DNA from: Dactylosporangium fulvum
GTDB lineage: Bacteria; Actinomycetota; Actinomycetes; Mycobacteriales; Micromonosporaceae
Direction: 5' to 3'
NCBI RefSeq assembly: GCF_025137375.1
Contig: NZ_CP073720.1
Location: 10,192,501-10,256,500 of the forward strand
DNA: 64,000 nucleotides
The position numbers and the translations under genes were made by a program. Shown here piece by piece: positions 42,340 through 51,767 of the stretch. Position 1 is the stretch's first letter. Each line of letters begins with the position of its first letter. Under the pieces are notes generated by a model, which had not been told where the DNA came from, searched no databases, and saw nothing but the letters and a program-made list of their open reading frames with translations.

Positions 42340-43611
42340 ATGGCCAGACGATCCCTGGGCCGGCAGTTCGGATGGTTGTGGGCGGCGTACGCGGCCAGCG
42401 CCTACGGCTCGGGGCTGGGGTTCGGCGCGTTCCCGCTGATCGCCGTGCTGGTGTTGCACGCCGGCCCCGCTCAGGTGTCCGCGCTGTCCGCGGTGGGCCC
42501 GGCGGTGGGCGCGCTGATCGCGTTGCCGCTCGGGCCGTGGGTGGAGTTCCGCCGCAAGCGGCCGGTGATGATCGCGATGGACCTGGCCCGGTTCGCGGCC
42601 ATGATGACGATCCCGGTCGCATACGCCTTCGGTCGGCTCAGCTTCGTCCTGCTGCTGGCCGTCTCGGCCACGATCGCCGCGGCCAAAATCGCGTTCAACG
42701 CGGCCAGCGGCGCCTACCTCAAGGCCCTCGTCCGTCCGGACGACCTGCTCGTGGCCAACTCGCGGTTCGAGTCGACGACGTGGAGCTCCATCGCGGTCGG
42801 GCCACCGCTGGGCGGGGCGGCGGTCGGCCTGTTCGGGCCGGTCGCCACCGTCGTGGCCGATGCGCTGAGCTACCTGCTCTCCGCGCTGGGCATCACCGCG
42901 ATCCGCGACCGGGAAGCACAGCCCCAGCGCACCGCCCAGACCCGGGTCCGGGCCGGCGAGTTCCTCGACGGCTGGCGGCACCTCCTCACCCATCCCGGTC
43001 TGCGGGCGCTCTACCTCAACCAGCTGCTCGTCGGCGGACTGATCATGGCCACCGAGCCGCTGTTGGCCGTGCTGCTGCTCGGCGAGCTTGGCTTCGCGCC
43101 CTGGCAGTACGGCCTCGCCTTCGCCGCGCCCTGCGTCGGCGGGCTCATCGGCTCGCGCCTGGCCCGCCGTGTCGTGGCCCGGTTCGGCCGACATCGGGTC
43201 CTCCGTACCGTCGGCACGCTGCGCGCGGTGTGGCTGATCGGCCTCGCCTTCGTCCAGCCCGGTGTCGCCGGCCTCGCGACGGTGATCGCAGTCGAGCTCG
43301 CGATCATCATCAGCATGAGCCTGTACAACCCCGTGCTCGCCACCTATCGACTGGACCACACCCCCGAAGACCGCGTCGCCCGCACCCTGTCGGCCTGGTC
43401 GATCAGCAGCAGCGCGACCATCGCCGTCCTCAGCGCGCTCGGCGGACTGCTCGCCGGCGCCACCAGCCCACGCACGGCGATCACGGTCGCGGGACTGCTC
43501 ATCCTCACCAGCCCGCTGCTGCTACCCCGCCGCCCCGGTCCCGGAGTTGTACCAGACCGTGAGCGCTGCGGTAGAGCGGCACGTTCCGCACCATCGTCCG
43601 GCCAGAAATAA
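42340..43611 (+). CDS. MFS transporter divergent from LysR gene
   Basis: 423 residues from ATG at 42340 (GGAG 4 nt upstream); a GTG at 42328 is an alternative. Twelve transmembrane helices of the MFS_3/enterobactin-exporter-like type, with GPWVEFRRKRPVMIAMD as the helix 2-3 loop. Likely drug or metabolite efflux regulated by the divergent LysR protein (inferred from arrangement). The C-terminal tail is Arg-rich. Confidence 0.87.
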   Translation: MARRSLGRQFGWLWAAYAASAYGSGLGFGAFPLIAVLVLHAGPAQVSALSAVGPAVGALIALPLGPWVEFRRKRPVMIAMDLARFAAMMTIPVAYAFGRLSFVLLLAVSATIAAAKIAFNAASGAYLKALVRPDDLLVANSRFESTTWSSIAVGPPLGGAAVGLFGPVATVVADALSYLLSALGITAIRDREAQPQRTAQTRVRAGEFLDGWRHLLTHPGLRALYLNQLLVGGLIMATEPLLAVLLLGELGFAPWQYGLAFAAPCVGGLIGSRLARRVVARFGRHRVLRTVGTLRAVWLIGLAFVQPGVAGLATVIAVELAIIISMSLYNPVLATYRLDHTPEDRVARTLSAWSISSSATIAVLSALGGLLAGATSPRTAITVAGLLILTSPLLLPRRPGPGVVPDRERCGRAARSAPSSGQK

Positions 43612-43886
43612 GGAACCGGCAGCGCGCGGCGGAGAAGCGGACCGCGCGAACTGTCCGGAATAGCCGTCTTCCCATTTGGCGCGACAATCGATCAGCTGCG
43701 TGGAACTGCGGACAGCATCTGTGCAAAGCCGTGAAGGACCTTCTCGGTGCCTGGATTGTCACCCACCATCCGAAGTGGATAAAACCGGTGCTAGTCGAGC
43801 CGAACAGTCCCTTGTGGAGGACTGACGGAGTGGTTACCGTGCAACGGTTCTTCTCATCATTGCGACAAAAAACAACGGGGAGACAC

Positions 43887-45224
43887 ATGCGTCTCATGCG
43901 AACAGTAGGCAGCGTGCTGGGAGCCGCGGTGCTCACCGCGGCCGTGCTGCCGGCTCAGGCCCACGCGGCTCCGGCAACGCCGGCCAAGGCCGCAGCCGTG
44001 GACCCGTCCACGCCCGAGGGCACCTATTTCCCGCTCACCCCCACCCGCATCCTCGACACCCGTGAAGGCAACGGTGCGCCCACCGGGCCGCTGGGCGGCG
44101 GGAAGACCCTGCCGTTGCAGGTCGCCGGTCGGGGCGGTGTGCCGAGCGCAAACGTCTCGGCGGTCGTGCTCAACCTGACGGTGACCGGCCCCACCTCGGC
44201 GGGTTACCTCACCGTCTATCCAACCGGAATGACGCGGCCGGTCGTGTCCAACGTCAACTTCACCCCCGGCTGGACCGGCGCCAATGCGGTCACGGTTCGA
44301 CTGGGCACCGGCGGCAAGGTCGACATCTACAACCCGGCCGGCAACGTCAGCGTCATCGCCGACGTCGTCGGCTACTACGTGACCGGAACCGCCCCCGCCA
44401 AGGGCGGCAACTTCCGGCCGACCCTCCCGGGACGGGTGCTCGACACCCGCGACGCCGACTTCGGTGGTCCGCTCAGCAAGTTCGAGACGGCCTGGGTTTC
44501 CGTCACCATCGACGACGGCACTCCCGACAGCCACGTGCGAGCCTTCGCCGTCAACATCACCGCTGTCAACGGCAGCCTTGGTGGCTACCTCACGGCGTGG
44601 AACGGGGTCGGTAAGCAGCCGAACGCGTCCACGCTCAACTTCGGCAAGAACGCGGCCGTGCCCAACTTCGCCGTTGTTCCCACCGCGCCCTGCGACTGGG
44701 ACGGCTGCGAAGGCTCGATGATCGGCATCTACAACGGCTCCGGTGGCACCACCCACGTCATCGTGGACATCTTCGGCTACTACGACGACAGCACGCTCGG
44801 CGGTCTTCGGTTCAACCCGATCCCGCCGACCCGGATCACCGACACCCGCGATGCCGGAAAGCGCGCGCTCGGGCCGGCGAGCACCACGGCCTTCCCGGCC
44901 GCGTCGGTCACCACCCCCAACACCTACGCGCTCGCCACGAACGTGACCGGTATCGACCCGTCGAACTCGACCTACCTGACCCTGTGGTCGGGCGATGTCG
45001 CCAGGCCCGTGGTCAGCAATCTCAACCTGCTCCCGCACGAGGTGCGCGCGAACGCCGCGTACGTCGGCATCGACGACAACTTCAACTACAGCGTCTTCAA
45101 TCCTGCGCACACGGTCCACATGGCGCTGGATGTGACCGGCACCTTCGAGCTGCCCGTCGCGGCCGGCTCGGCCGCTTCGACCGTCGTCACGCAGTCGGTG
45201 ACCGGACAGGCACACCGCAGGTAA
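43887..45224 (+). CDS. Secreted protein made of three DTR-type repeat lobes
   Basis: 445 residues from ATG at 43887 (GGGGAG 5 nt upstream). Signal peptide 1-27 (ending AQAHA). The mature protein is three homologous lobes, each starting TRILDTR-like (TPTRILDTREG, PGRVLDTRDA, PTRITDTRDA) and containing NLTVT, GYLT, SNxN and YN-GYY motifs. The same module forms the C-terminus of the protease encoded next. No catalytic residues are apparent; a binding or surface role is inferred. A terminator follows 26 nt after the stop. Confidence 0.8.
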   Translation: MRLMRTVGSVLGAAVLTAAVLPAQAHAAPATPAKAAAVDPSTPEGTYFPLTPTRILDTREGNGAPTGPLGGGKTLPLQVAGRGGVPSANVSAVVLNLTVTGPTSAGYLTVYPTGMTRPVVSNVNFTPGWTGANAVTVRLGTGGKVDIYNPAGNVSVIADVVGYYVTGTAPAKGGNFRPTLPGRVLDTRDADFGGPLSKFETAWVSVTIDDGTPDSHVRAFAVNITAVNGSLGGYLTAWNGVGKQPNASTLNFGKNAAVPNFAVVPTAPCDWDGCEGSMIGIYNGSGGTTHVIVDIFGYYDDSTLGGLRFNPIPPTRITDTRDAGKRALGPASTTAFPAASVTTPNTYALATNVTGIDPSNSTYLTLWSGDVARPVVSNLNLLPHEVRANAAYVGIDDNFNYSVFNPAHTVHMALDVTGTFELPVAAGSAASTVVTQSVTGQAHRR

Positions 45225-45250
45225 CACAAAAACGAAGCATCGCACCACAG

Positions 45251-45290
45251 CGACGGCGTCATCGGAGCACCCGCTCCGGTGGCGCCGTCG
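45251..45290 (+). terminator. Terminator after the repeat-module gene
   Basis: 18-bp stem (45251-45268 with 45273-45290) with two G-U-type pairs and a 4-nt loop. Confidence 0.82.
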
Positions 45291-45367
45291 TCGTCAGAGC
45301 GGCCGAAGGCGCATCGTCCCGCTCTGACCGAACGTCCACTTGCGACAGATTGCGCGTGATCGTACGG

Positions 45368-45412
45368 TTCCCCCGATGTCGTCGTCCCTTTGAGCCGGCG
45401 AAATCGGGGGAA
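45368..45412 (+). promoter_or_regulatory. Inverted repeat in the subtilase upstream region
   Basis: TTCCCCCGAT at 45368-45377 is perfectly complementary to 45403-45412 across 25 nt. It lies about 120 bp before the protease start and may be an operator or leader hairpin. Confidence 0.4.
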
Positions 45413-45533
45413 ATCATCAGCGCCTGCTGCGCCTTGTCACTGCCACGGAACCGTTCGGAGTCGCTTCCGCCGAGTCGTTCGCTGTGCGACGTGACGAGTG
45501 CGTATGGCTGTCTTGTGAAGAGGGAGGAGGACA

Positions 45534-48329
45534 GTGGCGCTCCCAAGCACAACCGGGCGGCTGTTCCGGGCCGTAACCGCAGCGGTGACAACATTGCTGG
45601 CTGCCACGTTGATCGATGCCGGCGGGGCCGCCGCGTCGCCGCCGAGCGGCGAGATCCTGCCGGCGGGGTCCGACGCTGTGGTGCCCAACAGTTATGTGGT
45701 GGTCCTCAAGGACACCGCATCGATACAGCGGCAGGGCGTTGACGCCGCCGTCCGGGCACTTACCGGCAGATACGGCGGCAAAACAGGGCACCTCTTCCGC
45801 CATGCGCTGCACGGCTTCGAGGTCACGCTGAGCGAGGATGCGGCCAAGCGACTCGCCGCAGACGACGCCGTCCAGTACGTACAACGCAACGGGATCTACC
45901 GGGCCGCTGGCATCCAGACGAGCCCACCGTCATGGGGGCTGGACCGGGTCGACCAGCGCAATCGTCCACAGGACGGTTCGTACACCTACCCGAACACGGC
46001 CTCGAACGTGCACGCGTACATCATCGACACGGGCATCCGCCTCACGCACACGGACTTGGGCGGGCGGGCGACCACCGGAGTCGACCAGATCAATGTCGGC
46101 GGCACGGCTGACGACTGCAACGGCCACGGCACACACGTGGCGGGTACGGTCGGCGGCTCGTCCTACGGCACGGCGAAGGGCGTCCGATTGGTCGCCGTCC
46201 GGGTCCTCGACTGCGCGGGCAACGGCACCACGGCGCAGGTCGCGGCGGGTGTCGACTGGGTGACGGCGAACGCGGTCAGGCCTGCGGTGGCGAACATGAG
46301 CCTCGGCGGCGGTGCGGACCTCACGATCGACAACGCGGTGACCAGGTCGATCAACGCCGGCATCACGTACACCGTCTCCGCCGGCAACGGCGACGCGCGC
46401 GGCAACCCGCTGAACGCCTGCAACAACTCTCCGGCCCGGGTTCCCGCGGCGATCACGGTCGGCGCCACGGACAGCTCCGACAACCGGGCATCGTTCTCGA
46501 ACTACGGCACCTGCCTGGACATCTTCGCGCCCGGTGTCGACATCACGTCGGCCTGGAGCAGAAGCAACACGGCGACCAACACCATCAGCGGCACCTCGAT
46601 GGCGGCGCCGCACGTGACCGGCGCCGCAGCGCTCGTGGCGTCGGCCAACCCGAGCTGGACACCGCAGCAGATCCGGGACTATCTCGTCGACAACGCCACG
46701 AGCAATGTCGTGGGCAATCCCGGCACCGGCTCACCCAACAAGCTGCTCTTCGTCGGGAATCCCGCGCCGTCCGACGACTTCTCGGTGTCGGTCTCGTCCG
46801 CATCGGCTTCGGTGACTGCGGGCAACTCGACCACCGCCACCGTGAGCACCGTGACCACGTCGGGCAGCGCGCAGGCTCTGACGTTCTCCGCGAGCGGGCT
46901 GCCCAGCGGCGCCACCGCGTCGTTCAGCCCGGCGTCGATCACATCGGGTGGTTCGTCGACGATGTCGATCGCGACAAGCACAGCCACGCGCTCGGGCACA
47001 TACGCCGTCACCGTCGTCGGTACCGGCAGTTCGGTGACCCGCACAACGTTGTTCAAGATCACCATCAGTGGCGGAACAGGCAGCGAGGGTCACTATGTGC
47101 CGGTGAACGCTGCCCGGATCCTCGACACCCGTTCGGGTGTCGGGGCGCCGATCGGGAAGATCGGTCCCAGTGGGACGCTGCGTCTGCAGGTGACCGGCCG
47201 GGGCGGATATCCCGCCTCGGGTGTGTCCGCGGTTGTCCTCAACATCACCGCGACCGACCCGACCAGCGGCAGTTTCCTGACGGTGTATCCGACCGGCGTG
47301 ACCCGTCCGACAGCCTCCAACCTCAACTTCCCGGCAGGCTGGACCGGCGCCAACGCCGTGACTGTGCCGGTCGGGGCCAACGGTCAGATCGACATCTACA
47401 ACGCCGGGGGCAGCGTCAACGTCATCGTCGACACCCTTGGTTACTACACCGCCACCGGCGCCTCCGGCGGCGGCTTGTACCACCAGTTCGTCCCGGACCG
47501 ACTGCTGGACACCCGCACCGGCTCGGGCCGGGTCGCCGGTGGCGGGACCGTCCGGATGGCGCTGTCGGTCGACAGCATTCCGGACTCGGGCAAGCGCATC
47601 AAGGCGCTCGCCCTGAACATCACCGCGGTCTACCCGGACGCGGGCGGATACCTGACCGCCTACAACGGGCTCGGCGCGGTGCCGACCGCCTCGACGCTGA
47701 ACTTCAGCAAGGGTCAGATCGTGCCGAACTTCACCGTCGTGCAGACGTCGGAATGCCCCACGGGTGGCGCCTGGGCCTGGTGCCAGGGCGCGGCCATGTT
47801 CGGGGTCTACAACGGTTCGGGATACGCGACCGACATCGTCGTGGACCTCGTGGGCTTCTACGACGACGGCACGGTCGGGGAAGGGTTCCAGTTCCACCCG
47901 GTGACCCCGACCCGTATCGTCGACTCCCGCATCCCGCTGGGCGCACCGGGCAAGCTCGGCTCGGCCAGCACCACCACCATCACTGCGCCGCAGGCTCTGC
48001 AGAAGGACACGACCTATGCCCTGGTGGCCAACGTGACCGGCGTCTCGCCGACCACGGCGACCTACCTGAGCCTCTGGGCGGCCGGGGATCCGATCCCGCC
48101 GGTCAGCAACCTGAACCTCGTCGCCAATGAGGTGCGGCCGAACGCGGCCGTCATCGGTCTCAACGAGGCCTGGCGGTACAACGTCTACAACGCGGGTGGC
48201 GTGGTCGACGTCGTGATCGACGTTTCCGGTGTCTTCGACTATGTCACGAGCGCAGGGGCGTTCAACTCGAGCACCACTGGCTCGCGCGTGGTCGAGCGGC
48301 ACACCGCGACCGTGAAGCTGGCCAAGTAG
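45534..48329 (+). CDS. Secreted subtilisin-family (S8) protease with C-terminal DTR-repeat module
   Basis: 931 residues. GTG at 45534 follows GGGAGGAGG. Signal peptide about 1-34, an I9 propeptide (about 50-123, YVVVLKD start), and a proteinase K/aqualysin-type catalytic domain with Asp165 (IIDTGI), His198 (NGHGTHVAGT), Asn285 and Ser355 (GTSMAAPHV). An Ig-like/PPC-like beta domain (about 415-510) leads to three DTR lobes (about 520-910) homologous to the whole protein encoded just upstream. It is exported, self-processed and degrades protein outside the cell; the module may bind cell wall or polymer. Confidence 0.92.
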   Translation: MALPSTTGRLFRAVTAAVTTLLAATLIDAGGAAASPPSGEILPAGSDAVVPNSYVVVLKDTASIQRQGVDAAVRALTGRYGGKTGHLFRHALHGFEVTLSEDAAKRLAADDAVQYVQRNGIYRAAGIQTSPPSWGLDRVDQRNRPQDGSYTYPNTASNVHAYIIDTGIRLTHTDLGGRATTGVDQINVGGTADDCNGHGTHVAGTVGGSSYGTAKGVRLVAVRVLDCAGNGTTAQVAAGVDWVTANAVRPAVANMSLGGGADLTIDNAVTRSINAGITYTVSAGNGDARGNPLNACNNSPARVPAAITVGATDSSDNRASFSNYGTCLDIFAPGVDITSAWSRSNTATNTISGTSMAAPHVTGAAALVASANPSWTPQQIRDYLVDNATSNVVGNPGTGSPNKLLFVGNPAPSDDFSVSVSSASASVTAGNSTTATVSTVTTSGSAQALTFSASGLPSGATASFSPASITSGGSSTMSIATSTATRSGTYAVTVVGTGSSVTRTTLFKITISGGTGSEGHYVPVNAARILDTRSGVGAPIGKIGPSGTLRLQVTGRGGYPASGVSAVVLNITATDPTSGSFLTVYPTGVTRPTASNLNFPAGWTGANAVTVPVGANGQIDIYNAGGSVNVIVDTLGYYTATGASGGGLYHQFVPDRLLDTRTGSGRVAGGGTVRMALSVDSIPDSGKRIKALALNITAVYPDAGGYLTAYNGLGAVPTASTLNFSKGQIVPNFTVVQTSECPTGGAWAWCQGAAMFGVYNGSGYATDIVVDLVGFYDDGTVGEGFQFHPVTPTRIVDSRIPLGAPGKLGSASTTTITAPQALQKDTTYALVANVTGVSPTTATYLSLWAAGDPIPPVSNLNLVANEVRPNAAVIGLNEAWRYNVYNAGGVVDVVIDVSGVFDYVTSAGAFNSSTTGSRVVERHTATVKLAK

Positions 48330-48345
48330 TTCCGACGAACCACCG

Positions 48346-48379
48346 GACGGCGCCATCGGGTCATCCCGATGGCGCCGTC
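48346..48379 (+). terminator. Terminator after the subtilase gene
   Basis: A perfect 15-bp stem (48346-48360 with 48365-48379) and TCAT loop, 17 nt after the stop codon. Confidence 0.9.
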
Positions 48380-48765
48380 GCCGTTTCGGCCTACACCGGG
48401 CCATCGACCCTGGTGGAATCGTACGGATTTTTGTACAAGAATCAGGCGAAGCGCCTGGTGGCCGGAAAGTCAAGAGCCTCGTCATATAGCGCCCGACCGC
48501 TTTACGCGGTAGAAACATCCCACCCACTTTTTTTACGGTCTGATACAAGCCGAGACGAGGTGAGAGCGCTCTCTCCACCGGCCGTCAACATCTGGCCGGA
48601 CGCACCACTTGATTAGGCAGGTCGATGACCATCGTGAGCCCGGCCGAGACGGGAGAGCGCTTCCGCGTCGGCGCCGCACCCCGGGCCGCGAATCCTCCTA
48701 TCCGTCTTCCACCCCGCGACCCTGTGCAGGTAGCGCCGCCCGCCCAGTGGAAAGGACGAAACTGC
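48380..48765. other. Upstream region of the beta-helix protein gene
   Basis: About 390 bases, locally AT-rich (48420-48560), without a supported gene. Contains the LacI-type palindrome at 48562-48573 and the ribosome-binding site AAAGGA at 48751. A TTTACG/GATACA pair near 48535-48547 could form the promoter. Confidence 0.55.
48562..48573. promoter_or_regulatory. LacI-family (CebR/CelR-like) operator
   Basis: GAGAGCGCTCTC is a perfect 12-bp palindrome with central CG, extended as TGAGAGCGCTCTCT. It resembles the actinobacterial cellulose/glucan operator TGGGAGCGCTCCCA. Located 193 bp before the start of a secreted beta-helix protein, it suggests sugar-responsive repression. Confidence 0.6.
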
Positions 48766-50661
48766 ATGACGACCCATCCTCCCGGTAGCGGAGGCCCTTC
48801 GAGGCGGCCCGTCATCCGCCGGAACATCGGCCGGGCATTCACGCTCGGCGTCGTGCTGACGACCGCTGTCACGGCGACTGGAACCGCCGCCAGCGCCCAC
48901 TCACGTCCCAGCGTTCCGGACTTCGGGCCGAACGTCACCATCTTCGACCCGAGCGTGCCGGTCAGCCAGATCCAGGCGACCCTCGACGCGGCGCACGCCG
49001 CGCAGGTCGACAACGAGATGGGCACCACCCGCCACGCCTACCTCTTCAAGCCCGGTTCATACGGCACCGCCGAACAGCCGCTGCAGGCCAAGGTCGGGTA
49101 CTACACCGAGGTCTCCGGCCTCGGCGCGTCGCCCACCGACGTCACCGTCAACGGCAAGGTCGAGGTCTACAACCGCTGCCTCGCCGACGGCGGAACGAGC
49201 AACTGCCTCGCGCTGGTCAACTTCTGGCGCACCATGTCCAACCTGTCGATCAACGTGAACGCGGCGGGCCAGGACGGCTGCCGCGCGTCGGCGAACTTCT
49301 GGGCCGTGTCGCAGGCGGTGTCGCTGCGCCGGCTCAACATCAGCGGCAACCTGTCGCTGATGGACTACTGCACCGCCGGTCCGCAGTTCGCCAGCGGTGG
49401 CTTCATCGCCGACTCCAAGCTGCCGACGACCACCAACGGCTCGCAGCAGCAGTGGCTCACCCGCAACAGCGAGGTCGCCGGCTGGTCCAACGCCGTGTGG
49501 AACCAGGTCTTCGCCGGTGTCGTCGGCGCGCCCGACGACTCGGCGTTCCCGGACCCGCCGTACACCACCCTCGAGAACACCCCGCTCAGCCGCGAGAAGC
49601 CCTACCTGTTCATCGACTCGAAGGGCAAGTACAACGTCCGCGTGCCGTCCGCGAAGCGGAACACGCGCGGCGTCTCGTGGGCCAACGGCGTGACGCCGGG
49701 CTACACCCTGCCGATCTCCGACTTCTTCGTCGCGAAGCCGTCGGACTCCGTGCAGACGATCAACAACCAACTCTCCCGCGGCAAGCACCTGCTGCTCACC
49801 CCGGGCGTGTACAACATCGCGAAGAGCATCGAGATCAAGCGTCCCGGCACCGTCGTGCTCGGCCTCGGGCACGCCACGCTGACCGCGGTCAACGGCTCGA
49901 TCCCGCTCGACGTCGCCGGTGTCCCCGGCGTCATCATCGCCGGCGTCACGATCGACGCGGGCCTCAAGGAGTCGCCGGTCCTGCTGCGCGTCGGCAAGGA
50001 GCACGGGTTCAACTTCAGCGACTCGCGCAACCCGACGACGCTGTCCGACGTGTACTTCCGCGTCGGCGGCCCGCACATCGGCAAGGCCAACATCGCGCTC
50101 CAGGTCAACAGCGACAACGTGCTCATCGACCACACCTGGGTGTGGCGCGGCGACCACGGCGTCGAGGGCTTCACCGAGGGCGTGAACGGTGACACCCAGC
50201 GCTGGCGGACCAACACCGGCCGCTACGGCGCCGTCATCAACGGCGACAACGTGACCGCGACCGGCCTGTTCGTCGAGCACTTCCAGAAGTACAACACCGT
50301 CTGGAACGGCAACAACGGCACGACGATCCTGTACCAGAACGAGCTGCCGTACGACCCGCCGACGCAGGCCGACTGGATGAACGGCAACGTCGAGGGCTAC
50401 GCCGGCTACAAGGTCGGTGACAAGGTCAAGACCCACACCCTCTACGGCGGTGGCGTCTACGTGTTCAACCAGAACAACCCGTCGATCCACACCAAGAACG
50501 GCTTCGAGGTCCCGCAGCGGCCGGGCGTCAAGCTGCACCACATCATGACGGTCAACCTCAGCGCCGGCACGATCGACCACGTCGTCAACGGCGTGGGCGA
50601 CGCGGCCGACATGACCAAGATCGGCGCTCCGGTCTACCTCGCGGAGTACCCGGCCCCGTAG
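48766..50661 (+). CDS. Secreted right-handed parallel beta-helix protein (pectate lyase/GH-like superfamily)
   Basis: 631 residues from ATG at 48766 (AAAGGA 10 nt upstream). A long signal peptide ends near TAASAHS. The mature protein has two beta-helix-like halves: GPNVTIFDPSVPVSQIQATLDAA and FLFAKPSDSVQTINNQ-like starts, and strings of short beta turns such as GVIIAGVTIDAG and HGVVEGF-type motifs. It matches a Streptomyces family often labelled coagulation factor 5/8-type or adenylyl cyclase by annotation pipelines; neither is supported here. Polysaccharide cleavage is inferred from fold, export and the upstream LacI-type operator. Confidence 0.75.
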   Translation: MTTHPPGSGGPSRRPVIRRNIGRAFTLGVVLTTAVTATGTAASAHSRPSVPDFGPNVTIFDPSVPVSQIQATLDAAHAAQVDNEMGTTRHAYLFKPGSYGTAEQPLQAKVGYYTEVSGLGASPTDVTVNGKVEVYNRCLADGGTSNCLALVNFWRTMSNLSINVNAAGQDGCRASANFWAVSQAVSLRRLNISGNLSLMDYCTAGPQFASGGFIADSKLPTTTNGSQQQWLTRNSEVAGWSNAVWNQVFAGVVGAPDDSAFPDPPYTTLENTPLSREKPYLFIDSKGKYNVRVPSAKRNTRGVSWANGVTPGYTLPISDFFVAKPSDSVQTINNQLSRGKHLLLTPGVYNIAKSIEIKRPGTVVLGLGHATLTAVNGSIPLDVAGVPGVIIAGVTIDAGLKESPVLLRVGKEHGFNFSDSRNPTTLSDVYFRVGGPHIGKANIALQVNSDNVLIDHTWVWRGDHGVEGFTEGVNGDTQRWRTNTGRYGAVINGDNVTATGLFVEHFQKYNTVWNGNNGTTILYQNELPYDPPTQADWMNGNVEGYAGYKVGDKVKTHTLYGGGVYVFNQNNPSIHTKNGFEVPQRPGVKLHHIMTVNLSAGTIDHVVNGVGDAADMTKIGAPVYLAEYPAP

Positions 50662-50695
50662 GTCGAGCACCACGCACCAGCACCAACCGAACGAG

Positions 50696-50725
50696 CAGGG
50701 CCGGAGCCGAACGGCTCCGGCCCTG
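50696..50725. terminator. Terminator between convergent genes
   Basis: A perfect 13-bp stem (50696-50708 with 50713-50725) and GAAC loop, 35 nt after the beta-helix gene and 5 bp before the stop codon of the next minus-strand gene; can serve both. Confidence 0.87.
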
Positions 50726-50730
50726 TCCAC

Positions 50731-51066
50731 TCAGGACGGCTGCCTGCCGCGTCCGATGCGGCCGAGCAGGACCGCCACGGTGAGCAGCGCCGACCAGGCG
50801 ATGTCGGACAGGATGCCGATCCGGAACACGAGGTCCTCGGACTGCTCCTCCAGGAGCAGGTACGACTCCGTGAGCTGCCCCGCCGCCAGGAGAATGAAGC
50901 CCAGCAGGGCGGGCCAGAACGCCGGTCCCATAGAGCGCCGGTGCACCGCCGTGACGGCGGCACCGATCAGGCCGGCGGCCCCCGCGGGGTTGAACAGGAC
51001 GGCGAGCAGAAACTCGGCGACGACGCTCTCGAACATCGCCGGACTGTAGTACCGGCTGTCGAGCAT
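50731..51066 (-). CDS. Small uncharacterised membrane protein
   Basis: 111 residues with three to four hydrophobic segments (about 17-40, 49-70, 82-103) and a basic C-terminus (GRIGRGRQPS). No family recognised. Start codon ATG at 51066 is the only plausible one. Confidence 0.6.
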   Translation of the reverse strand: MLDSRYYSPAMFESVVAEFLLAVLFNPAGAAGLIGAAVTAVHRRSMGPAFWPALLGFILLAAGQLTESYLLLEEQSEDLVFRIGILSDIAWSALLTVAVLLGRIGRGRQPS

Positions 51067-51134
51067 GGTTTCCGGGAACAGTCGGGGCTCGACCCTGATC
51101 CGCCCAGGGGCACGGGCGGGCGAGGATCAACACC

Positions 51135-51767
51135 GTGCTGCTACGCCGGGTGAACCTCAACCACGTGGCGCTGGCCGGCTTCGCGCTCGCCGCCGTCCTG
51201 GTCGTCGACGGCCACGTGGACCCCAACGACACGCTCGACCCCTGGGCGCTGACCGTCAGCGACTTCGCGGTCTCCGACCGCGGCGGGGTGGTCGACGCGG
51301 CCATGGCGGTCATGGCGGCCGCGTCGATCGTGCTCGTCCTGGCGCTGCGCCGGTCGGGCGTCCCGGTCGGCCGCCGGGTGACGGCGCTGTTCGCGGTCTG
51401 GTGCGGGGGCCTGCTCGCGGCGGCCGTCGTCCCGACCGACGAGCCCGGCCTGCCGCTGACCACGGCCGGCTACGTCCACCGCTACGCCTCGGTGGCGGCC
51501 TTCGTGGCGCTCCCGGCCGCCGGATGGCTGCTGTCGAGGCACGTGCCCCACACCCGCTGGGTACGGGGCACCGCGCTGCTCAGCGTGTTCTTCGCGCTGG
51601 CCATGGTCTGGTCGGCGGTCCCCGGCGACCGCGTCATGATCGGCCTGACCGAGCGCTTCCTGCTCGCCGCCGAGACGGGCCTGCTGGTGGCCCTGGCCTG
51701 GCCGGCCAAGGCCAGCGGGGCGGGGCTCAGGCCGCGGTGGCGAGCTCCGCGTCGGCGCGTGCGGTGA
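51135..51767 (+). CDS. DUF998-family membrane protein
   Basis: 210 residues with about six transmembrane segments. The opening NLNHVALAGFALAAVLVVDGHVDPNDTLDPWALTVSDFAVSDRGG and later TTAGYVHRYASVAAFVALP match the DUF998 pattern, where an Asp- and His-containing motif is conserved. Function unknown. GTG start at 51135. The last 41 bp overlap the 3' end of a MarR-like gene on the other strand. Confidence 0.75.
   Translation: MLLRRVNLNHVALAGFALAAVLVVDGHVDPNDTLDPWALTVSDFAVSDRGGVVDAAMAVMAAASIVLVLALRRSGVPVGRRVTALFAVWCGGLLAAAVVPTDEPGLPLTTAGYVHRYASVAAFVALPAAGWLLSRHVPHTRWVRGTALLSVFFALAMVWSAVPGDRVMIGLTERFLLAAETGLLVALAWPAKASGAGLRPRWRAPRRRVR

Noticed and set aside
46731..48578. 615-residue open frame antisense to the subtilase C-terminal module
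   Set aside because: Antisense to a clear domain repeat; composition is of mirror-frame type.
49057..50730. 557-residue open frame antisense to the beta-helix protein gene
   Set aside because: Low-complexity composition and no start signals; the plus-strand gene has signal peptide and ribosome-binding site.
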